Under the pieces are notes generated by a model. It searched no databases and was not told where the DNA came from. It saw only the letters and a list, made by a program, of their open reading frames with translations. Shown here in pieces: positions 11,765 through 12,771 of a stretch of 12,771 bases of DNA (positions are counted from its first letter, which is position 1; every line of letters starts with the position of its first letter). The position numbers and the translations under genes were made by a program. This DNA comes from Ruminiclostridium sp. (GTDB lineage: Bacteria; Bacillota; Clostridia; Oscillospirales; Oscillospiraceae): positions 1 through 12,771 of the forward strand of contig JAFZEB010000016.1 in NCBI GenBank assembly GCA_017560855.1, read 5' to 3'.

Positions 11765-12771
11765 ATGAGTAATAGTCCTGAAAAGAAAGGCATGAGCGCG
11801 ATCGATTTCTTCTGCATCGGTTTCGGCGCTATCGTCGGTGTCGGCTGGGCTGTTTCCATCAATGGTTGGATGAACAGCTGCGGCGGCCCCGTTCCCGCAT
11901 CTCTTGGTTATCTGATGGTTCTGCTGATCATGGTCCCCTTCGGCCTGGTCTACGCTGAGCTGGTTCCCCTGCTGCCCGTCGCTGGCGGCGGCTCCGCATT
12001 CGCTTACGCAGCATTTGGCGAGAAGATCTCCTTCCTGTCCGGCTGGGCTGCATTCGGCGCATTCGTGGCCATCATTCCCTGGGAAGCCATCCAGGTCACT
12101 GACGTTCTGGCTTACATGTTCCCCGTTCTGACTGCCGGCGAACCCATGTACGTGATCATGGGCTCCCCCATCTATCTGACCACCCTGATCATTGGTACCA
12201 TCTTCACCATCCTGCTGTTCCTGCTGAACAAGAAGGGCCTGTCCTCTGCAGCATTCCTGCAGAAGTTCCTGTGCATCTTCCTGGTTGCTGCTGCTGTTAT
12301 CGGTGCAGTTGCTGGCCTGATCGGCGGTAACATGGAGAACCTGCAGCCCATCTACGCTCCCGCAGAAGGCGCTTCCCACGGCAGCCTGATCGGCGGCGCA
12401 TTCGGCATCCTGTGTACTGCAGCCTTCTTCCTGGCTGGTTTCGAGACCATTCCTCAGGGCGTTGAGGAAGCTGGCGGCGACGTCAAGACCGTCGGTGTTA
12501 CCGTCGTTGCTTCCGTCGGCCTGGCTTGCGTCTTCTACGCATTCCTGCTGTTCGCATTCGGTTACGCATTCCCCTGGCAGGAGTTCCTGACCCTGGACCG
12601 TCCTGCTGCTTCCAATATGTTCACTCTGGTTTATGAAGGCGGCGTCGGCGAAGCTCTGTACTGGCTGATCACCATCGGTGCTCTGGCTGGTCTGTTCACC
12701 ACCTGGAACGGCTTCTTCACCGCTTCCGCAAACCTGCTGATGGCTATGGCCCGTGCAAAGATGCTGCCCTC
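11765..12771 (+). CDS. APC-superfamily amino-acid permease B (3' end outside window)
   Basis: The first 335 residues of a permease paralogous to permease A, about 92% identical by hand count, with the same start (MSNSPEKKGM). The helix 1 motif GFGAIVGVGW and helix 6 AGFETIPQGVEEAGG are unchanged. Differences cluster in outer or less conserved positions, for example MYEVMGS to MYVIMGS, and ATHSSMMGG to ASHGSLIGG. The start has GAGGT 4-5 bases upstream. Its reading frame is open to the window end; the rest, about 150 residues, is outside. The same substrate-binding helices suggest the same or a similar amino-acid substrate, with different regulation through LysR2 and RNA B. Confidence 0.92.
   Translation, partial: MSNSPEKKGMSAIDFFCIGFGAIVGVGWAVSINGWMNSCGGPVPASLGYLMVLLIMVPFGLVYAELVPLLPVAGGGSAFAYAAFGEKISFLSGWAAFGAFVAIIPWEAIQVTDVLAYMFPVLTAGEPMYVIMGSPIYLTTLIIGTIFTILLFLLNKKGLSSAAFLQKFLCIFLVAAAVIGAVAGLIGGNMENLQPIYAPAEGASHGSLIGGAFGILCTAAFFLAGFETIPQGVEEAGGDVKTVGVTVVASVGLACVFYAFLLFAFGYAFPWQEFLTLDRPAASNMFTLVYEGGVGEALYWLITIGALAGLFTTWNGFFTASANLLMAMARAKMLP

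Noticed and set aside
11690..12379. Minus-strand frame opposite permease B, with a near-identical counterpart opposite permease A (8550-9218)
   Set aside because: The similarity of the two frames only reflects the duplicated permeases; both are antisense shadows with Gln/Asp/Gly-rich translations.

Overview
The window looks like a chromosomal segment from an anaerobic gut Firmicute of the Oscillospiraceae type (Flavonifractor / Intestinimonas / Lawsonibacter-like). This is an inference from the GC-rich, CTG/GCC/AAC-biased codons in genes separated by AT-rich sigma-A promoters, strong GGAGG ribosome sites, the short hairpin repeats typical of that group, and the gene families. No phage, transposon, CRISPR, tRNA or rRNA gene is visible.

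Region 1 (1-4464) is a peptide-uptake block: the 3' part of an OppF/DppF-type ABC ATPase, a family 5 solute-binding lipoprotein, and a YtcJ-type amidohydrolase. They lie on one strand, with hairpin-rich repeats in both gaps, and end in a strong bidirectional terminator. Region 2 (4469-4966, minus) is a zinc-ribbon plus DUF805 membrane protein.

Region 3 (about 5129-12771) is the most interesting part. A pattern occurs three times: a strong promoter, a gene-free structured transcript ending in a hairpin terminator, a second strong promoter, and an amino-acid transporter. Unit C has a ~315-nt RNA and a sodium:alanine/glycine symporter (AGCS). Units A and B have ~170-200-nt RNAs, APC permeases that are ~92% identical to each other over the shared part, and a divergently transcribed LysR regulator each. 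Permease B runs off the window end.

In units A and B the promoter of the RNA gene and the promoter of the permease share an element at the same distance from the -35 box. The element differs between units, which fits each LysR controlling both the small RNA and the permease of its own unit. RNAs A and B share the 9-mer GATACCTCG in a hairpin loop on otherwise unrelated stems. Part of that loop (AUACCUC) is perfectly complementary to the ribosome-binding site of permease A (GAGGUAU). The permease mRNAs also have a conserved, structured 5' leader. Together this suggests an amino-acid-uptake module with a LysR regulator, a co-regulated small RNA (or leader peptide) and a permease. I do not recognise it as a described system. 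A second oddity is an array of tiny variable-stem hairpins joined by constant TTTCAC spacers, which has run into LysR2 and now encodes its C-terminus.
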